Below, one piece after another: positions 8,900 through 18,770 of a DNA stretch of 64,000 nucleotides. The notes beneath the pieces were generated by a model. It ran no database searches and had not been told where the DNA came from. It was given only the letters and a program-made list of their open reading frames with translations. The stretch is from NCBI GenBank assembly GCA_019911965.1, contig JAIOJF010000034.1, positions 62,001 to 126,000 on the forward strand, written 5' to 3'. This DNA comes from Paracoccaceae bacterium (GTDB lineage: Bacteria; Pseudomonadota; Alphaproteobacteria; Rhodobacterales; Rhodobacteraceae). The first letter of the stretch is position 1, and every line of letters begins with the position of its first letter. The translations under genes were made by a program, and so were the position numbers.

Positions 8900-8960
8900 G
8901 CCATGTCCTGACCGGCAATGATACATCCGCGGCAGGGTGACTGCCGGAATACACCCGGCC

Positions 8961-8991
8961 AAAAGAAAACGGACCCCGCGAAGGGGTCCGT
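8961..8991 (-). terminator. Intrinsic terminator of the had-bcr-ferredoxin operon
   Basis: Stem ACGGACCCC (8969-8977) / GGGGTCCGT (8983-8991). On the minus strand the hairpin is followed by TTTTCTTTT-type sequence (8961-8968), giving a proper U tract. It sits 24 bp after the ferredoxin stop and back to back with the plus-strand terminator at 8870. Confidence 0.87.
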
Positions 8992-9014
8992 TCTGTCTCT
9001 CGGATGCGAAAACC

Positions 9015-9257
9015 TTAGTGCAGGGCTTCGTATTTCGCCTGCAGCTCTTCCTGGCTTTCTTCCCAGTCCGGGTTCTGCACGATGCAGGCTTCGGGGCAGA
9101 CCAGCTTGCATTGCGGCTCGTCCTCCTCACCGACGCATTCCGTGCATTTCATCGGGTCGATGATGTAGTAGGGATCGCCCGCCGTGATGGCCTCGTTCGG
9201 GCAGACGGGTTCACAGGCATCGCAGGCTGTGCAGGGATCGACGATCATCAGCGCCAT
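9015..9257 (-). CDS. 2[4Fe-4S] ferredoxin, electron donor of benzoyl-CoA reductase
   Basis: 80 aa Allochromatium-type bacterial ferredoxin. Cluster I ligands are C9, C12, C15 and C19 (CTACDACEPVC). Cluster II has the long insertion CxxC-x8-CxxxC (C38, C41, C50, C54), the hallmark of low-potential Alv-type ferredoxins used by benzoyl-CoA reductases (Thauera fdx, Rhodopseudomonas BadB). A C-terminal acidic helix follows. It is the last gene of the bcr operon, 22 bp after bcrD. It would be reduced by KorAB and donate to BcrABCD, and possibly to HcrABC. Confidence 0.93.
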   Translation of the reverse strand: MALMIVDPCTACDACEPVCPNEAITAGDPYYIIDPMKCTECVGEEDEPQCKLVCPEACIVQNPDWEESQEELQAKYEALH

Positions 9258-9279
9258 TTTGTTACTCTCCTAGTTTGGT

Positions 9280-10125
9280 TCAGGAAGCTTTAAGCATATG
9301 GCCCGATTCGGCCAGTTTTTCCGCACGGAACGCGCCCCAGAGTGCCGCCCCGATGGCCCCGGCATAAACCGAGTCGGGATGGCTGACCACGGTCGCCTGA
9401 ACGCCCTTCAGCTTCGCCAGTTCCTCGGACATGGCCGCGACCAGACCGGTATCCTGGGCCAGACCGCCGGTCATCATCACGCGCTTGTCGCCAACACCGA
9501 TGGATTTCAGCAGGCGCGCCAGCCGCGAGGCCATCGACAGGTGGATCCCTTTCAGGATGTTCTGCGAGGTGATGCCGCGCGAGACCATGTTGATCACGTC
9601 GGTTTCCGCCAGCACGGCGCAGATCGAGGACACGTCCTCGGGATCGTCGGCCTCCATGCTGAGGCGGCCGATTTCATCCTGCGCGATGCCGAGATAGCGC
9701 GCGATGTTCTCCAGAAACTGCCCGGAGCCGGATGCGCACTGGCTGGTCATCTTGTAGTTCTCGACCTTGCCGCGATCATCCGTAACGATGGCACGGCCAT
9801 GCAGCGCACCGCAATCCAGCACCGCCTTGGCCTCGGGATCGAGGAAGCGGGCACCACGGGCGTGGCTGGTCATCGAATAGAAGTGACCGGTGTGGAACGG
9901 GATCGCCTCGCCCTCGCCGGTGGTGGCGACATAGTCGAGATCGCCTTCCGACAGTCCGGCATCCTTCAGCGTCAGATCGAACGCCTCGCGGGCCAGTTCC
10001 ATCGGGTCACGCTGACGGATGCGGAACAGAGCACGCGACAGCCACTCCTCCTTGCCGTTTTCGGTCCGGAAGATCACCGCCTTGACGGCACCGGTGCCGA
10101 CGTCAATTCCTGCTGCAAGTGTCAT
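9280..10125 (-). CDS. bcrD: Benzoyl-CoA reductase, subunit D (ATPase)
   Basis: 281 aa, the usual length of BcrD/BadG. It belongs to the BadF/BadG/BcrA/BcrD ASKHA ATPase family: phosphate loop [14 protein letters not shown] (6-19), a second nucleotide-binding motif around [10 protein letters not shown], and cysteines C130 ([11 protein letters not shown]) and C169 (SSICAVLAE), the ligands that share a bridging [4Fe-4S] cluster with BcrA. The AD half-module hydrolyses ATP to drive electrons from ferredoxin to the BC module. Its start overlaps the bcrA stop by ATGA, ensuring equal synthesis of the two ATPase subunits. Confidence 0.95.
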   Translation of the reverse strand: MTLAAGIDVGTGAVKAVIFRTENGKEEWLSRALFRIRQRDPMELAREAFDLTLKDAGLSEGDLDYVATTGEGEAIPFHTGHFYSMTSHARGARFLDPEAKAVLDCGALHGRAIVTDDRGKVENYKMTSQCASGSGQFLENIARYLGIAQDEIGRLSMEADDPEDVSSICAVLAETDVINMVSRGITSQNILKGIHLSMASRLARLLKSIGVGDKRVMMTGGLAQDTGLVAAMSEELAKLKGVQATVVSHPDSVYAGAIGAALWGAFRAEKLAESGHMLKAS

Positions 10126-11447
10126 GCCGCCACTCCTTCTACCCGGCCTTCCGCAGCGCGGCGGGCAAATTCGGCCCCACCCAGCGCCCCGGTATAGATC
10201 GAGTCGGGGTTGATGTTGATGGTCACCTCGCCATAGTTTTCATAGACGAGTTTCCTGAGTTCGCGTACCGCTGCCTCGTTCTTGGCAACGCCACCGGTGA
10301 AGGTGAATTCGTCCGCCACCCCGCCGGAACGCGACAGGATCGACATCGCACGCAGGATGATGGCGCGGTGCAGACCGGCCAGGATATCCTCGCGCTTTTC
10401 ACCCAGCGCCAGACGGTCGCGCAATTCGGCCCCGGCGAACACCGTGCAGGTCGAGTTGATGCGCGCCGGCTTGCCGGATTTCATCGCCAGCGGGCCAAGT
10501 TCGTGCAGGCCCATGTTCATTTCATCCGCGATGTAGCCGAGGTAACGGCCGCAACCGGCGGCGCAACGGTCGTTCATCTGGAAATTGTCGACGATGCCAT
10601 TGGCGTCCACCTGGATGCCCTTGGTATCCTGGCCACCGATATCCAGAACGGTGCGGGTCTTGGGATACATCATATGCGCCCCAAGGCCGTGGCACAGGAT
10701 CTCCGAGCGGATATGCTCCTTGGAGAACGGCAAGGTCACCCGGCCATAGCCGGTGCCGACCAGATAGGTTTCCTCCAGCTCGATATCCAGCGCCCGTTCG
10801 ATCGGCGATTTCATGTCGCTGCCGAATTCGGAATCCTTGCCCGCAACGCGGTCGATCGCCCGGTTGAACTTGTCGCTGAGCGAGCCCGACGGCGGCCGGT
10901 TTTCCACCGCGATGATCGACTTGTCATAGACGTTCAGCAGCAGATCATAGGGCAGACCGGCATCGCGCGCGACTTCCTCGGCCAGGGCCAGGTAGCGCGA
11001 GCCGGCGATATCGCGGAAGAAGTCCGACTTGCGGTCGGCCCCCGGCGCATACATTTCCACGGCCTCGATCCGCAGACGGCGGAACACTTCGGCCAGCGAC
11101 TGCTTGACACCATCGGCATCCTTTTCAAACCGGTCGCCCTTCACCTGCTCGATGCAGGTGGCTTCCAGATCGTCGAGTTGCTCGATGAACTGCTCCAGCC
11201 GGAAGGCGCGTTCCAGCGCATCCAGGAACTCGGTGACCTTCGCCGCGTCTGCCGCCTTGGCATCGAATTCGCGGCGGAACAACGTGAAGCGCGCGTCAAC
11301 CGTCGCCTCCTGCGTCGCCACCCGACAGGCGGTTTCATAGTTGGAGCGCGAGTTGGTGATGCCGCGACCGAGGATCATCTCGTTTTCGTCCATCAGCACC
11401 GCCTTGGTCGTGGTCGAGCCAAGGTCGATTCCTACAAAGGTTTTCAT
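10122..11447 (-). CDS. bcrA: Benzoyl-CoA reductase, subunit A (ATPase)
   Basis: 441 aa ASKHA ATPase, close to the length of Thauera BcrA and Rhodopseudomonas BadF and well above that of the shorter Azoarcus-type homologue. Motifs: [16 protein letters not shown] (6-21), [10 protein letters not shown] (268-277), cluster ligand region [12 protein letters not shown] (292-303, C295 and C299) and [11 protein letters not shown] (331-341, C334), TFTGGVAKN near residue 393. The extra roughly 150-residue insertion between the first two ATPase motifs is what distinguishes the A from the D subunit. ATGA overlap with bcrB upstream and bcrD downstream. Confidence 0.95.
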   Translation of the reverse strand: MKTFVGIDLGSTTTKAVLMDENEMILGRGITNSRSNYETACRVATQEATVDARFTLFRREFDAKAADAAKVTEFLDALERAFRLEQFIEQLDDLEATCIEQVKGDRFEKDADGVKQSLAEVFRRLRIEAVEMYAPGADRKSDFFRDIAGSRYLALAEEVARDAGLPYDLLLNVYDKSIIAVENRPPSGSLSDKFNRAIDRVAGKDSEFGSDMKSPIERALDIELEETYLVGTGYGRVTLPFSKEHIRSEILCHGLGAHMMYPKTRTVLDIGGQDTKGIQVDANGIVDNFQMNDRCAAGCGRYLGYIADEMNMGLHELGPLAMKSGKPARINSTCTVFAGAELRDRLALGEKREDILAGLHRAIILRAMSILSRSGGVADEFTFTGGVAKNEAAVRELRKLVYENYGEVTININPDSIYTGALGGAEFARRAAEGRVEGVAA

Positions 11448-12769
11448 GCCGCCACCCCTTTCGATGCGCCCGAGCGCTTCTGTTCGACCATTTGCAGATA
11501 GCTTTCCAGCCGGTTCTTGACGTTCGCCGCCGAGAAATAGCGCGGATCCACCAGATCGGTTTCGATGAATGCAGCCGGCTTGCCGGTGCGCTTTTCAACT
11601 TCACGCATGATCATCAGCTGACCTGCCGAGAAGCTGTTGCAGCTCTTGATCGAGTTCACCAACAGGCCGTCGGCCTCGTATTCGTTGATGTAGTTGACCA
11701 ACATGTCGATACGCATCGGCAGGCTGCGGTTGGTGTAGACGTTCAGGCAATATTCAGCCAGCGTCTCCAGCGGCCGGTCGGGATCGTGCCGGAAGCCGAA
11801 ATCATAGGTGCCGCCAACCTTGGTGTAGCTTGAGGCAACCACGGTCGCGCCTTCTTCGTAGAACATTTTCCAGAACTGGCGGAAATGCGTGTAGTTCGGC
11901 GGGCCTTCGACGACCAAGCGGTACTTTTCTTCTTCCATCGGGCCTTCGGGCGTGACCGGACCAAGGCCCAGCTTCAGGCGCTCGTCCACCTCTTCACGAA
12001 GGAAGCGGTAATAGTCGATCGCGTCCTGGGTGCCGCGGAAGGCACCGAAGATCGGCCCGATATAGTAGATGCCGCCGAAATAGGCGTCGATCGGCGACGG
12101 CTTGTTCTTGGCCGATTGCAGGATATAGACCAGATCGTCTTCGGCCTTGGCCGACTGGCGCAGGTTCTCGCGCAGACGGTCGATATCGAACTTGACGCCC
12201 GAGACCTTTTCCATCGTCGGGATCACGTCTTCCTTCAATTGCTTGACCATGTACTGGATCATGTTGGGTGTGATCTTGCCATCGGCCATATAGGGCGTCT
12301 GCAGGAAGACGGTCGGGCATTTGTACTGCTCGCGCAGCAATTCAAACCACTTCAGGAAGGTGAAGCACCCGGTATAGGACAGCAGCAGCATGTCGGGCTT
12401 CGGCATTTCCTTGCCGTTCGGCCCGATATTGCCGCGCGCCATCATGCCGATGTCGGACTTCACGTAGGTGCAGACGTCCTCGGAATGGCCGTTGCGTTCG
12501 GCCTCCATCACGTAGGCACCGCTCTTGCCGCGCAGGCCGGACTGGATCGCGTTCACTTCCGGCAGGTTGTTGACCATGTCAAAGCACATGATCAGTTCGT
12601 TCAGGTTGCCGGGCACGAAGGTCGAACAGACCTTGGCGCCGGTTTCATGCGAACTGGTCAGACGGTCGAAATGCCCGGCCATCATGTCCTTCTGCTTTTG
12701 CATCGAGGCGTCTTTGATCGCGTCTCTCAGCGACGGTTTTCCGGCTGGCTGGTTCATGCTGCGCTCCAC
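11444..12769 (-). CDS. bcrB: Benzoyl-CoA reductase, subunit B (catalytic module)
   Basis: 441 aa subunit of the HgdB/HgdC-like family. BcrB and BcrC form the module that holds the [4Fe-4S] clusters and performs the two-electron dearomatisation of benzoyl-CoA to cyclohexa-1,5-diene-1-carboxyl-CoA. Candidate cluster cysteines are [12 protein letters not shown] (about residue 48), [11 protein letters not shown] (about 134) and [13 protein letters not shown] (about 380). The frame starts with ATG at 12769 and overlaps the bcrC 3' end by 16 bp; a slightly later start is possible but the ORF start matches known lengths (435-441 aa). Confidence 0.94.
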   Translation of the reverse strand: MERSMNQPAGKPSLRDAIKDASMQKQKDMMAGHFDRLTSSHETGAKVCSTFVPGNLNELIMCFDMVNNLPEVNAIQSGLRGKSGAYVMEAERNGHSEDVCTYVKSDIGMMARGNIGPNGKEMPKPDMLLLSYTGCFTFLKWFELLREQYKCPTVFLQTPYMADGKITPNMIQYMVKQLKEDVIPTMEKVSGVKFDIDRLRENLRQSAKAEDDLVYILQSAKNKPSPIDAYFGGIYYIGPIFGAFRGTQDAIDYYRFLREEVDERLKLGLGPVTPEGPMEEEKYRLVVEGPPNYTHFRQFWKMFYEEGATVVASSYTKVGGTYDFGFRHDPDRPLETLAEYCLNVYTNRSLPMRIDMLVNYINEYEADGLLVNSIKSCNSFSAGQLMIMREVEKRTGKPAAFIETDLVDPRYFSAANVKNRLESYLQMVEQKRSGASKGVAA

Positions 12770-13929
12770 AATTTGATTGAATCGGCGAAGGTTCCGGCCT
12801 GTTCGCGGATAGGCTGCATCTGACCGGAGTTTTCGGCGTATTTGAAGGCGATGAACGGGATATTCGCCGCCTTCAGCACGTTTTGCAGCATCGGACGGTC
12901 CAGCAGGGCCGGATCGCAGAAGCTGGGGGCGGCGAAGATCACGCCTTCGGCGCCGGTGCGTTTGACCGCACGGACCAGGAACTGGCCTTTCTCGTCCTGG
13001 TTCGGCTCGTATTTAGCTGCCGTCGATTCCGACGAATGCAGGAATGCCTTCGACAGGTTCTCGATCGGATCACCTTCCAGGGGGACGTCACCGATCAGCC
13101 AGCGGCTGACCAGCATGAAATCGTCGTCCACGACGTAGCAGCCCGCAAGTTCAAGCGACTTGATCAGGTTCAGCGGAGGCTGCTCGCAGAACAGGCCGGT
13201 CAGAACGATCCGGCTGTTATCCTTGATCGGCCGGGTCTCGGCGCGGGCGGCGTCGATATACTGGCGCAGCAGGATCGTGTGTTCCTCGACCGGCAGAACC
13301 AGCCCGGCACGGATCACCAGATAGGCCTCGGATGCCGGGGCCTGCCAGGGCAATTCGGCCCTCAGCGCATAAAGCTCGCGCACCAGTCGGCGGTTTTCGT
13401 TATAGACATCCACCGAGTGGCGCAGCGCCTCGTCGGTGATCTTCTTGCCGCTCAGCTCTTCCAGATCGTGCATGAATTCACGCATTTCACCGATATAGAA
13501 GGTGCCGCCAACCTCGTCTTCATAGGTCTGCGGGACGTCGAAATACTTGGAATAGACATGCGGGAACATCATCTTCCACATGCCGCTGAGATTGCGGATC
13601 ACGTCGCAGATCGACGGGAACAACATGCCGTCCACGAAGTCCAGACGTCCGGTCACACCCAGTTCGACGGTCGACCGCGGGATGCGGCAGATGTAACTCT
13701 GATAGTAGGCATCGCCGTGGATGACTTCCAGATTGTCGCCACCACCCATGATGCCAAGCGGCAGCATTCCGGCGGCGTGGATGATCTCGCGCGGCACGTA
13801 GACCGGCATGTAGCCGATCACCTTGCGGCCCTCCTCGGCCTCTTTCCATTTGCGCGCCGCGGTGAAGTGCAGGTCCTCGAACAGGTCCTGACAGCGGGCG
13901 ACGATCTCGGTTGTGGTCGGGGTTGTCAT
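12754..13929 (-). CDS. bcrC: Benzoyl-CoA reductase, subunit C (catalytic module)
   Basis: 391 aa; partner of BcrB. Cysteines in YICRIPRSTVEL, FPSICDVIRNLSG and TGLFCEQPPLNLI correspond to conserved positions of the BcrC/BadD family. The frame extends 68 codons further upstream through dch, but the ATG at 13929 overlaps the dch stop (ATGA), precedes the conserved N-terminus and gives a length matching Thauera (386) and Rhodopseudomonas (about 390). First of the four reductase subunits in the order C-B-A-D, as in Thauera aromatica. Confidence 0.94.
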   Translation of the reverse strand: MTTPTTTEIVARCQDLFEDLHFTAARKWKEAEEGRKVIGYMPVYVPREIIHAAGMLPLGIMGGGDNLEVIHGDAYYQSYICRIPRSTVELGVTGRLDFVDGMLFPSICDVIRNLSGMWKMMFPHVYSKYFDVPQTYEDEVGGTFYIGEMREFMHDLEELSGKKITDEALRHSVDVYNENRRLVRELYALRAELPWQAPASEAYLVIRAGLVLPVEEHTILLRQYIDAARAETRPIKDNSRIVLTGLFCEQPPLNLIKSLELAGCYVVDDDFMLVSRWLIGDVPLEGDPIENLSKAFLHSSESTAAKYEPNQDEKGQFLVRAVKRTGAEGVIFAAPSFCDPALLDRPMLQNVLKAANIPFIAFKYAENSGQMQPIREQAGTFADSIKLWSAA

Positions 13930-14693
13930 GTGTTCTCCCACTTTGCTGGCCGCTTGGCGAGAAAGGCTTCCAGACCTTCCACCGCATCGCGGGTTTTCAT
14001 GAGTTGATTGAGGTAAAGCGCCTCGACCCGATCGATCTTGGCAGTCATCCGGGCAACGTATTCTGCCCTTGCGGCCCGGACCGCGAAGCGCAGGGAGGAA
14101 CCGCTTTTGGCGGCAATATGCTGATCGAACCACGCCAGCGCGGCGGCTTCGGGATCGTCGGCCAGATGATCGACAAGGCCCATCTGGAAAGCGGCATCGC
14201 CCTTGACGCTGCGGCCCGAAAACAGAAGATCATCCGCCTTTCCCTGCCCGATCCGTTCCGGCAGCAGGCACGAGGCCGCGGGTGCGAACACGCCCAGCGC
14301 CATTTCCGGCTGGCCAAGGCTGGCGGTGGGGGCGGCAAACAGGATATGCCCCGCCGCCGCAACCTCAAGCCCGCCGCCCAGGCACTGGCCCTGAATGGCC
14401 ACCAGAACCGGCACCGGATAATCCAGCATCCGCTTGATCAGGCCGTGCAGCGATTTCAGCATCTCGGCGCACTGGTCGGGAAGATGTTCCTCGACCGAAG
14501 CGCCGAAGCTGAAATGCGGGCCTTCCGCGCTCAGCAGAACCGCCTTCAGGCCAGGCTTGTCAGCCTCGGCGGCCAGCGCGGCATCGAGTGCCGCGATCAT
14601 CGCGGCATCGACGATGTTCGCCTTGGGCCGGTTCAGCTTGAGGTGCAGAAGCGCCCCGTCCCGTTCCGGCATTATGGCGAGCGGCTGGCTCAT
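13926..14693 (-). CDS. dch: Cyclohexa-1,5-diene-1-carbonyl-CoA hydratase
   Basis: 255 aa crotonase-fold enzyme. It adds water to the dienoyl-CoA made by benzoyl-CoA reductase, giving 6-hydroxycyclohex-1-ene-1-carbonyl-CoA. Visible are the oxyanion-hole segments SAEGPHFSFGASVEEH (about 54-69) and IQGQCLGGGLEVAAAG (about 99-114), and ASLGQPEMALGVF where crotonases carry catalytic Glu. The identification as Dch rather than generic enoyl-CoA hydratase is based on length, the SFGASVEEHLP segment and position between oah and bcrC, as in Thauera. ATGA overlaps on both sides. Confidence 0.9.
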   Translation of the reverse strand: MSQPLAIMPERDGALLHLKLNRPKANIVDAAMIAALDAALAAEADKPGLKAVLLSAEGPHFSFGASVEEHLPDQCAEMLKSLHGLIKRMLDYPVPVLVAIQGQCLGGGLEVAAAGHILFAAPTASLGQPEMALGVFAPAASCLLPERIGQGKADDLLFSGRSVKGDAAFQMGLVDHLADDPEAAALAWFDQHIAAKSGSSLRFAVRAARAEYVARMTAKIDRVEALYLNQLMKTRDAVEGLEAFLAKRPAKWENT

Positions 14694-15811
14694 TTCCCGG
14701 CCCCCGGCATCATCGAGTTGATGTAATCCTCGGTCCAGCGGGCACCTTCGGCCAGGTCCTTGCGCAGCTTGGCGAAATCGACCTCGCGGCCATCCTCGCG
14801 GTTGCCTTCGTTGAAGGCGCGGAAGCCGGTGCGGGCCTCGGTCATCATGTTCAGGCTGAGCCAGGCGCGGCTGTTTTCCTTGTTCATGTTCCAGGCGTTC
14901 AGCTTGGGCTTGCGCAGTTCCTCGACCGATTTGGTTGTGCAGTCCGGGAAGGTCAGCATCAGCTTGGTGCACAGTTCTTCAACCTTGGCATCCAGCGCCG
15001 ACAAGTCCATCACACCCTTTTTCATCAGTTCCTTGCCGGCGGCCAGCGCATCGCCGGTCTTCATTTCGCCGTGCAGGATGCGGCCCAGATAATCGGTCTT
15101 CATCTCGGTCTCGACCAGCGGGTTGGCCACCCACTCGCCGTCCACCTTCATGCCTGGCACGATATCGGTCAGGATGCCGACCCGCGCCGCCTTCTGGGCG
15201 GTGAAGCTTTCGCACAGCACGCCCGAATTCATCGCCAGTTCGCAGCCGATCATCACCGGCAGGAAATCGGTCGAGCCACCGATGGCGGCGGAGCCATGCT
15301 TGGGTCCAGCCTGGCCGAACCGCGCCATATCCTGGGCGATCGAGAAGTCGCAGGCCATGCCGATTTCCTGACCACCGCCGATGCGCATGCCGTTGACACG
15401 GCAGACCACCGGCTTGTCGCAGCCCAGGATCGCCGACACCATGTCGTTGAACAGACGCATGTACTGGCGGTATTCGTGCGGACGGCCCGCGTAATATTCG
15501 GCATATTCCTTGGTGTTGCCACCGGTGCAGAACGCCTTGTCGCCTGCGGCGGTGAACACCACCGCCACCACGTCACGCGAATTCGAGGCGGCGCGGAAAG
15601 CCAGGATGATCTTCTTCACCATCTCGGTGGTGTAGGAATTGTACTGCGACGGATTGTTCAGGATGATCCAGGCATTGTAGAGCCCCGGTGCGTCCGAGCC
15701 GTCGGGCATCTTGACCGGGCGTTTTTCGTAGATCACCTGATCGGTCAGTCCGTTGGTGACATCGGCGCTGACAATATCATGCGGCAGGAAGGCGAAGGGT
15801 TTGGCGGTCAT
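14690..15811 (-). CDS. oah: 6-oxocyclohex-1-ene-1-carbonyl-CoA hydrolase (ring opening)
   Basis: 373 aa, a long crotonase-family member close to Thauera Oah (377 aa). It hydrates and then hydrolytically cleaves the ring of 6-oxocyclohex-1-ene-1-carbonyl-CoA to give 3-hydroxypimelyl-CoA. The N-terminus YNAWIILNNPSQYNSYTTEM, the oxyanion segment AGDKAFCTGGNTKEYAEYYAG (about 87-107), and VNGMRIGGGQEIGMACDFS (about 137-155) are characteristic. ATG 15811 is preferred over an open upstream frame. The stop overlaps the dch start; 17 bp separate it from had. Confidence 0.93.
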   Translation of the reverse strand: MTAKPFAFLPHDIVSADVTNGLTDQVIYEKRPVKMPDGSDAPGLYNAWIILNNPSQYNSYTTEMVKKIILAFRAASNSRDVVAVVFTAAGDKAFCTGGNTKEYAEYYAGRPHEYRQYMRLFNDMVSAILGCDKPVVCRVNGMRIGGGQEIGMACDFSIAQDMARFGQAGPKHGSAAIGGSTDFLPVMIGCELAMNSGVLCESFTAQKAARVGILTDIVPGMKVDGEWVANPLVETEMKTDYLGRILHGEMKTGDALAAGKELMKKGVMDLSALDAKVEELCTKLMLTFPDCTTKSVEELRKPKLNAWNMNKENSRAWLSLNMMTEARTGFRAFNEGNREDGREVDFAKLRKDLAEGARWTEDYINSMMPGAGK

Positions 15812-15828
15812 GTCGGATAGTCCTTTGT

Positions 15829-16887
15829 TCAGGGTACAAGGATCGCGCGGCGGGTGAATTTGCCATCGTGCACGTCCCGGAAAACCTCGTTGATCTGGTC
15901 GAGCGGATGCTGTTCGACGAACGGAGCCAGCTTGACCTTGCCCGACAGCACCAGTTCCAGTGCGCCGGGATAAAGATCTGGCGGGCAGCCCCAATTGCCG
16001 AGAAGCCGGGCGTGAAAGGCCATCAGGTTCGACAGGCGAACCTCGACCTTGTCCATCGTGAAGCCGACGACGCACATCGTGGCCCCGTGGTTCAGCAGGC
16101 CGAACGCGGCGGCCTGGCCGGCAGCGGTGCCGGAACATTCCATGATGATCCATTCCATCGGGCGCAGGCCGTTTTCCCTGGCGAATGCGCCGATGGCCTT
16201 TTTCAGGCTGCGCGGATCGTGTTCGCGGGCATTGATTGCCAATGCGGCACCGGCTTCAAGCCCGGCATCCAGCTTGGCCTGCGCCACGTCGATGGCCACC
16301 ACCGTGGCACCAAGGGCTTTCGCCACCTGCACCGCGTAGCCGCCGACCCCGCCGACACCGTTGACGATCACCAGATCGCCCTCGCCGATACCGGCCTGCA
16401 CCGCCGCCTGGTAGGGCGTGGTCAGCGCATCGGCAACAACCGAGACATCGGCCAGCGACAGGCCAACGGCGGCCAGACGGTCCGTATCGACCGGGCAGAG
16501 GCCCCGCGCCGGAACCGTGACATGGCTGGCAAAGCCACCTTCGATATCGTTGCCCGGCATTTTCTGCGACCGGCAGATCGTGCCCTTGCCGCGCTGGCAA
16601 AGATCGCATTCGCCGCAGGGCATCACGGCGGGAACGATCACGGTCTTGCCCAGCCAGTCGCCGGCGCCCTCGCCCGCCTGCACCACCGTGCCGCTGATCT
16701 CGTGGCCCAGCGTCAGCGGCAGCGGCTGATTGGTGCGCACGCCGTCATAATAATAGCCAAGATCGGTGTGGCACACGCCGCATCCGGCCACTTCGACGAC
16801 AACCTCACCAGCACCCGGGGCGGCGGGAGTGAATTCCTCGACCGCCAGCGGGGCGTCTGTTGCAGTCATCATCCAGCGTCGGGCCAT
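15829..16887 (-). CDS. had: 6-hydroxycyclohex-1-ene-1-carbonyl-CoA dehydrogenase
   Basis: 352 aa zinc-type medium-chain alcohol dehydrogenase, NAD-dependent. Catalytic zinc ligands appear in [15 protein letters not shown] and GHEISG; the structural zinc site is [15 protein letters not shown]; the Rossmann motif is [18 protein letters not shown]. It oxidises the hydroxyl introduced by Dch. The conserved core is complete, and the ATG at 16887 has AAGGAAG 8 nt upstream. It is the first gene of the eight-gene had-oah-dch-bcrCBAD-fdx operon and diverges from korAB across a 143-bp regulatory gap. Slightly shorter than Thauera Had (368 aa). Confidence 0.92.
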   Translation of the reverse strand: MARRWMMTATDAPLAVEEFTPAAPGAGEVVVEVAGCGVCHTDLGYYYDGVRTNQPLPLTLGHEISGTVVQAGEGAGDWLGKTVIVPAVMPCGECDLCQRGKGTICRSQKMPGNDIEGGFASHVTVPARGLCPVDTDRLAAVGLSLADVSVVADALTTPYQAAVQAGIGEGDLVIVNGVGGVGGYAVQVAKALGATVVAIDVAQAKLDAGLEAGAALAINAREHDPRSLKKAIGAFARENGLRPMEWIIMECSGTAAGQAAAFGLLNHGATMCVVGFTMDKVEVRLSNLMAFHARLLGNWGCPPDLYPGALELVLSGKVKLAPFVEQHPLDQINEVFRDVHDGKFTRRAILVP

Positions 16888-16924
16888 TGATTCTTCCTTT
16901 GTCGTTTGCCCCTTAAGTGCCTTG

Positions 16925-16971
16925 TTGACAGGGGCCGCAATCTCTATTACCGTAAATTGGTACTCTAATAC
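16925..16971. promoter_or_regulatory. Divergent had/korAB control region with operator-like dyad
   Basis: Towards kor, a perfect TTGACA (16925-16930) and TACCGT (16948-16953) lie 17 bp apart. GTACTCTAATAC at 16960-16971 is an exact GTAYTNNARTAC dyad over the expected kor start point and near the -35 of the opposite had promoter. One protein here could repress both units. No FNR-type TTGATNNNNATCAA box is visible. Confidence 0.55.
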
Positions 16972-17030
16972 TTGTTTAAGGTCAAGAACCAATTCCTGCC
17001 AAGGCAATGAAAGATGGGACGGAGACAGAG

Positions 17031-18770
17031 ATGAACACGGCAAAGGAAGCTCTGGAGAGCATTTCGCTGGCGATTATCGGCTCGGGCGGGGCCGGTGCAA
17101 TGACCGCCGGCGGCATCCTGCTTGAGGCCGCCGGCAAGAGCGGCTGGCACGGCATGATGAACCGCTCGGTCGGACCGCAGATTCGCGGCGGCGAGGCGGC
17201 GGCCCTGCTGCGCTTCGCCAACCACCCGGTCGCGTGCATGAGCGAGACCTACGATCTGCTGATCGCCATCGACTGGAAGAACGCCAACCGCTTCGCCGCC
17301 GAGATGCCACTGAAGTCGGACGGCCTGATCATCGCCGATCCAAGCGCCGGTGACGTACCGGTCGAAGTCTCGGGTTCGGGTGCCACAATCGTTGAAATCC
17401 CGATCAAGGACCTGGCCGACAGCATTCCCGGCGGGCGCGAAAACATGATCGCCACCGGCATCGCCGCGGGCTTCATCGGCCTGTCTGTCGATCACCTGAT
17501 GGCAGTGATCGCGGCCTCGCTGGCCTCCAAGGGAGAGAAGGCGATCACCGCGTCGCGGGCCTGCGTCGAACTTGGCATGGAATACGCCACGAAACAAAAA
17601 CGGACCTTCACCATCAGCCACCCGCGCAAGCTGGAAAGCGGGCGCTGGCTGATCACCGGCAACGAGGCAATCGGCCTTGGCGCGATCCGTGGCGGTGTCC
17701 GATTCGCCGCCGCCTACCCGATCACCCCGGCCACCGAAGTGCTGGAATGGCTGGCCCCGTCGCTGGCCGAAGTTGGCGGCGCGTTGCTGCAGGCCGAGGA
17801 TGAACTGGCCTCGATCAACATGGCCATCGGCGCATCTTATGGCGGCCTGCCGTCGATCACCGCCACCTCCGGGCCGGGCCTGTCGCTGATGCTCGAATCA
17901 CTGGGGCTTGCCACCGCGGCGGAAGTTCCGCTCGTGGTGGTCGACGTGATGCGCGTCGGCCCTTCGACCGGGATCGCCACAAAGTCGGAGCAATCCGACC
18001 TGAACATCGCGGTCTACGGCATGCATGGCGACGCGCCGCATGTGGTTGTGGCACCGCTGACCGTGGCCGATTGCCTGTATACCGCGCAATGGGCAGTACA
18101 TCTGGCCGAAGCGATGCAGGTGCCGGTGGTGGTTCTGTCGGATCAGTCGCTTGGCCAGGCCCGCGTCCTGATGGAAAAGCCCGCCAATCTGGCGTTTTTC
18201 GCCAAACGCAAGGTCTGGGACGATGCGGGCGAGCAACCCTATATGCGCTACGCCATCACCGCCGACGGCGTATCGCCGATGGCGCTGCCGGGCACGGCGG
18301 GCGGGCAATATACCGCCGACGGCCTGACCCATTCGCCGCGCGGCACGCCGTCAACCCGGTCGGTCGACCAGGAAAGCCAGATGCAGAAACGCCACGACAA
18401 GGTGGCGAACTTTGAATACGGCAGCCACTGGGGCCTGATCGAAGGCGACGGCGATACCGTGATCCTGACCTGGGGGTCGATCACCGGCCCGGCGCGCGAG
18501 GCAATCCGCGCTCTGGCAGCCGAGGGTATCAATGTCAAACTGGTGGCGATGCGGCTGATCCTGCCCTTCCCGCTGGATGACCTGATGGCGTCGCTTGAAG
18601 GGGCCAAACGCATTCTGGTGGTCGAGCAGAACCATACCGGGCAATTCTTCCGGCATGTCAAATCGCATACCGACCTGCCCGGCGAAGTCCGCCAGTTCCA
18701 CCGACCGGGGCCGCATCTGATCGGTGCTGCCGAAATTTCCCGCCATATCCGCGATTGGGTGAAATCATGA
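17031..18770 (+). CDS. korA: 2-oxoacid:ferredoxin oxidoreductase, fused gamma-alpha subunit
   Basis: 579 aa. The N-terminal third is the gamma domain ([19 protein letters not shown], residues about 18-36). The rest is the alpha (pyrimidine-binding) domain, with [17 protein letters not shown] (about 230) and [15 protein letters not shown] (about 282). A related gene in Thauera encodes 2-oxoglutarate:ferredoxin oxidoreductase, which regenerates reduced ferredoxin for benzoyl-CoA reductase from the TCA cycle. An in-frame ATG lies at 17007, but 17031 has GGAG at proper spacing. Overlaps korB. The precise 2-oxoacid cannot be read from sequence; oxoglutarate is inferred from context. Confidence 0.88.
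   Translation: MNTAKEALESISLAIIGSGGAGAMTAGGILLEAAGKSGWHGMMNRSVGPQIRGGEAAALLRFANHPVACMSETYDLLIAIDWKNANRFAAEMPLKSDGLIIADPSAGDVPVEVSGSGATIVEIPIKDLADSIPGGRENMIATGIAAGFIGLSVDHLMAVIAASLASKGEKAITASRACVELGMEYATKQKRTFTISHPRKLESGRWLITGNEAIGLGAIRGGVRFAAAYPITPATEVLEWLAPSLAEVGGALLQAEDELASINMAIGASYGGLPSITATSGPGLSLMLESLGLATAAEVPLVVVDVMRVGPSTGIATKSEQSDLNIAVYGMHGDAPHVVVAPLTVADCLYTAQWAVHLAEAMQVPVVVLSDQSLGQARVLMEKPANLAFFAKRKVWDDAGEQPYMRYAITADGVSPMALPGTAGGQYTADGLTHSPRGTPSTRSVDQESQMQKRHDKVANFEYGSHWGLIEGDGDTVILTWGSITGPAREAIRALAAEGINVKLVAMRLILPFPLDDLMASLEGAKRILVVEQNHTGQFFRHVKSHTDLPGEVRQFHRPGPHLIGAAEISRHIRDWVKS

Noticed and set aside
10119-14007. Plus-strand frames opposite bcrA, bcrB and bcrC
   Set aside because: Shadow frames; the coding strand is fixed by the conserved reductase subunits with ATGA overlaps.
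16888-17030. FNR/Anr box controlling bcr or kor
   Set aside because: No TTGATNNNNATCAA-like dyad is present here or upstream of hcr and hemerythrin; only the GTAYTNNARTAC site was seen.
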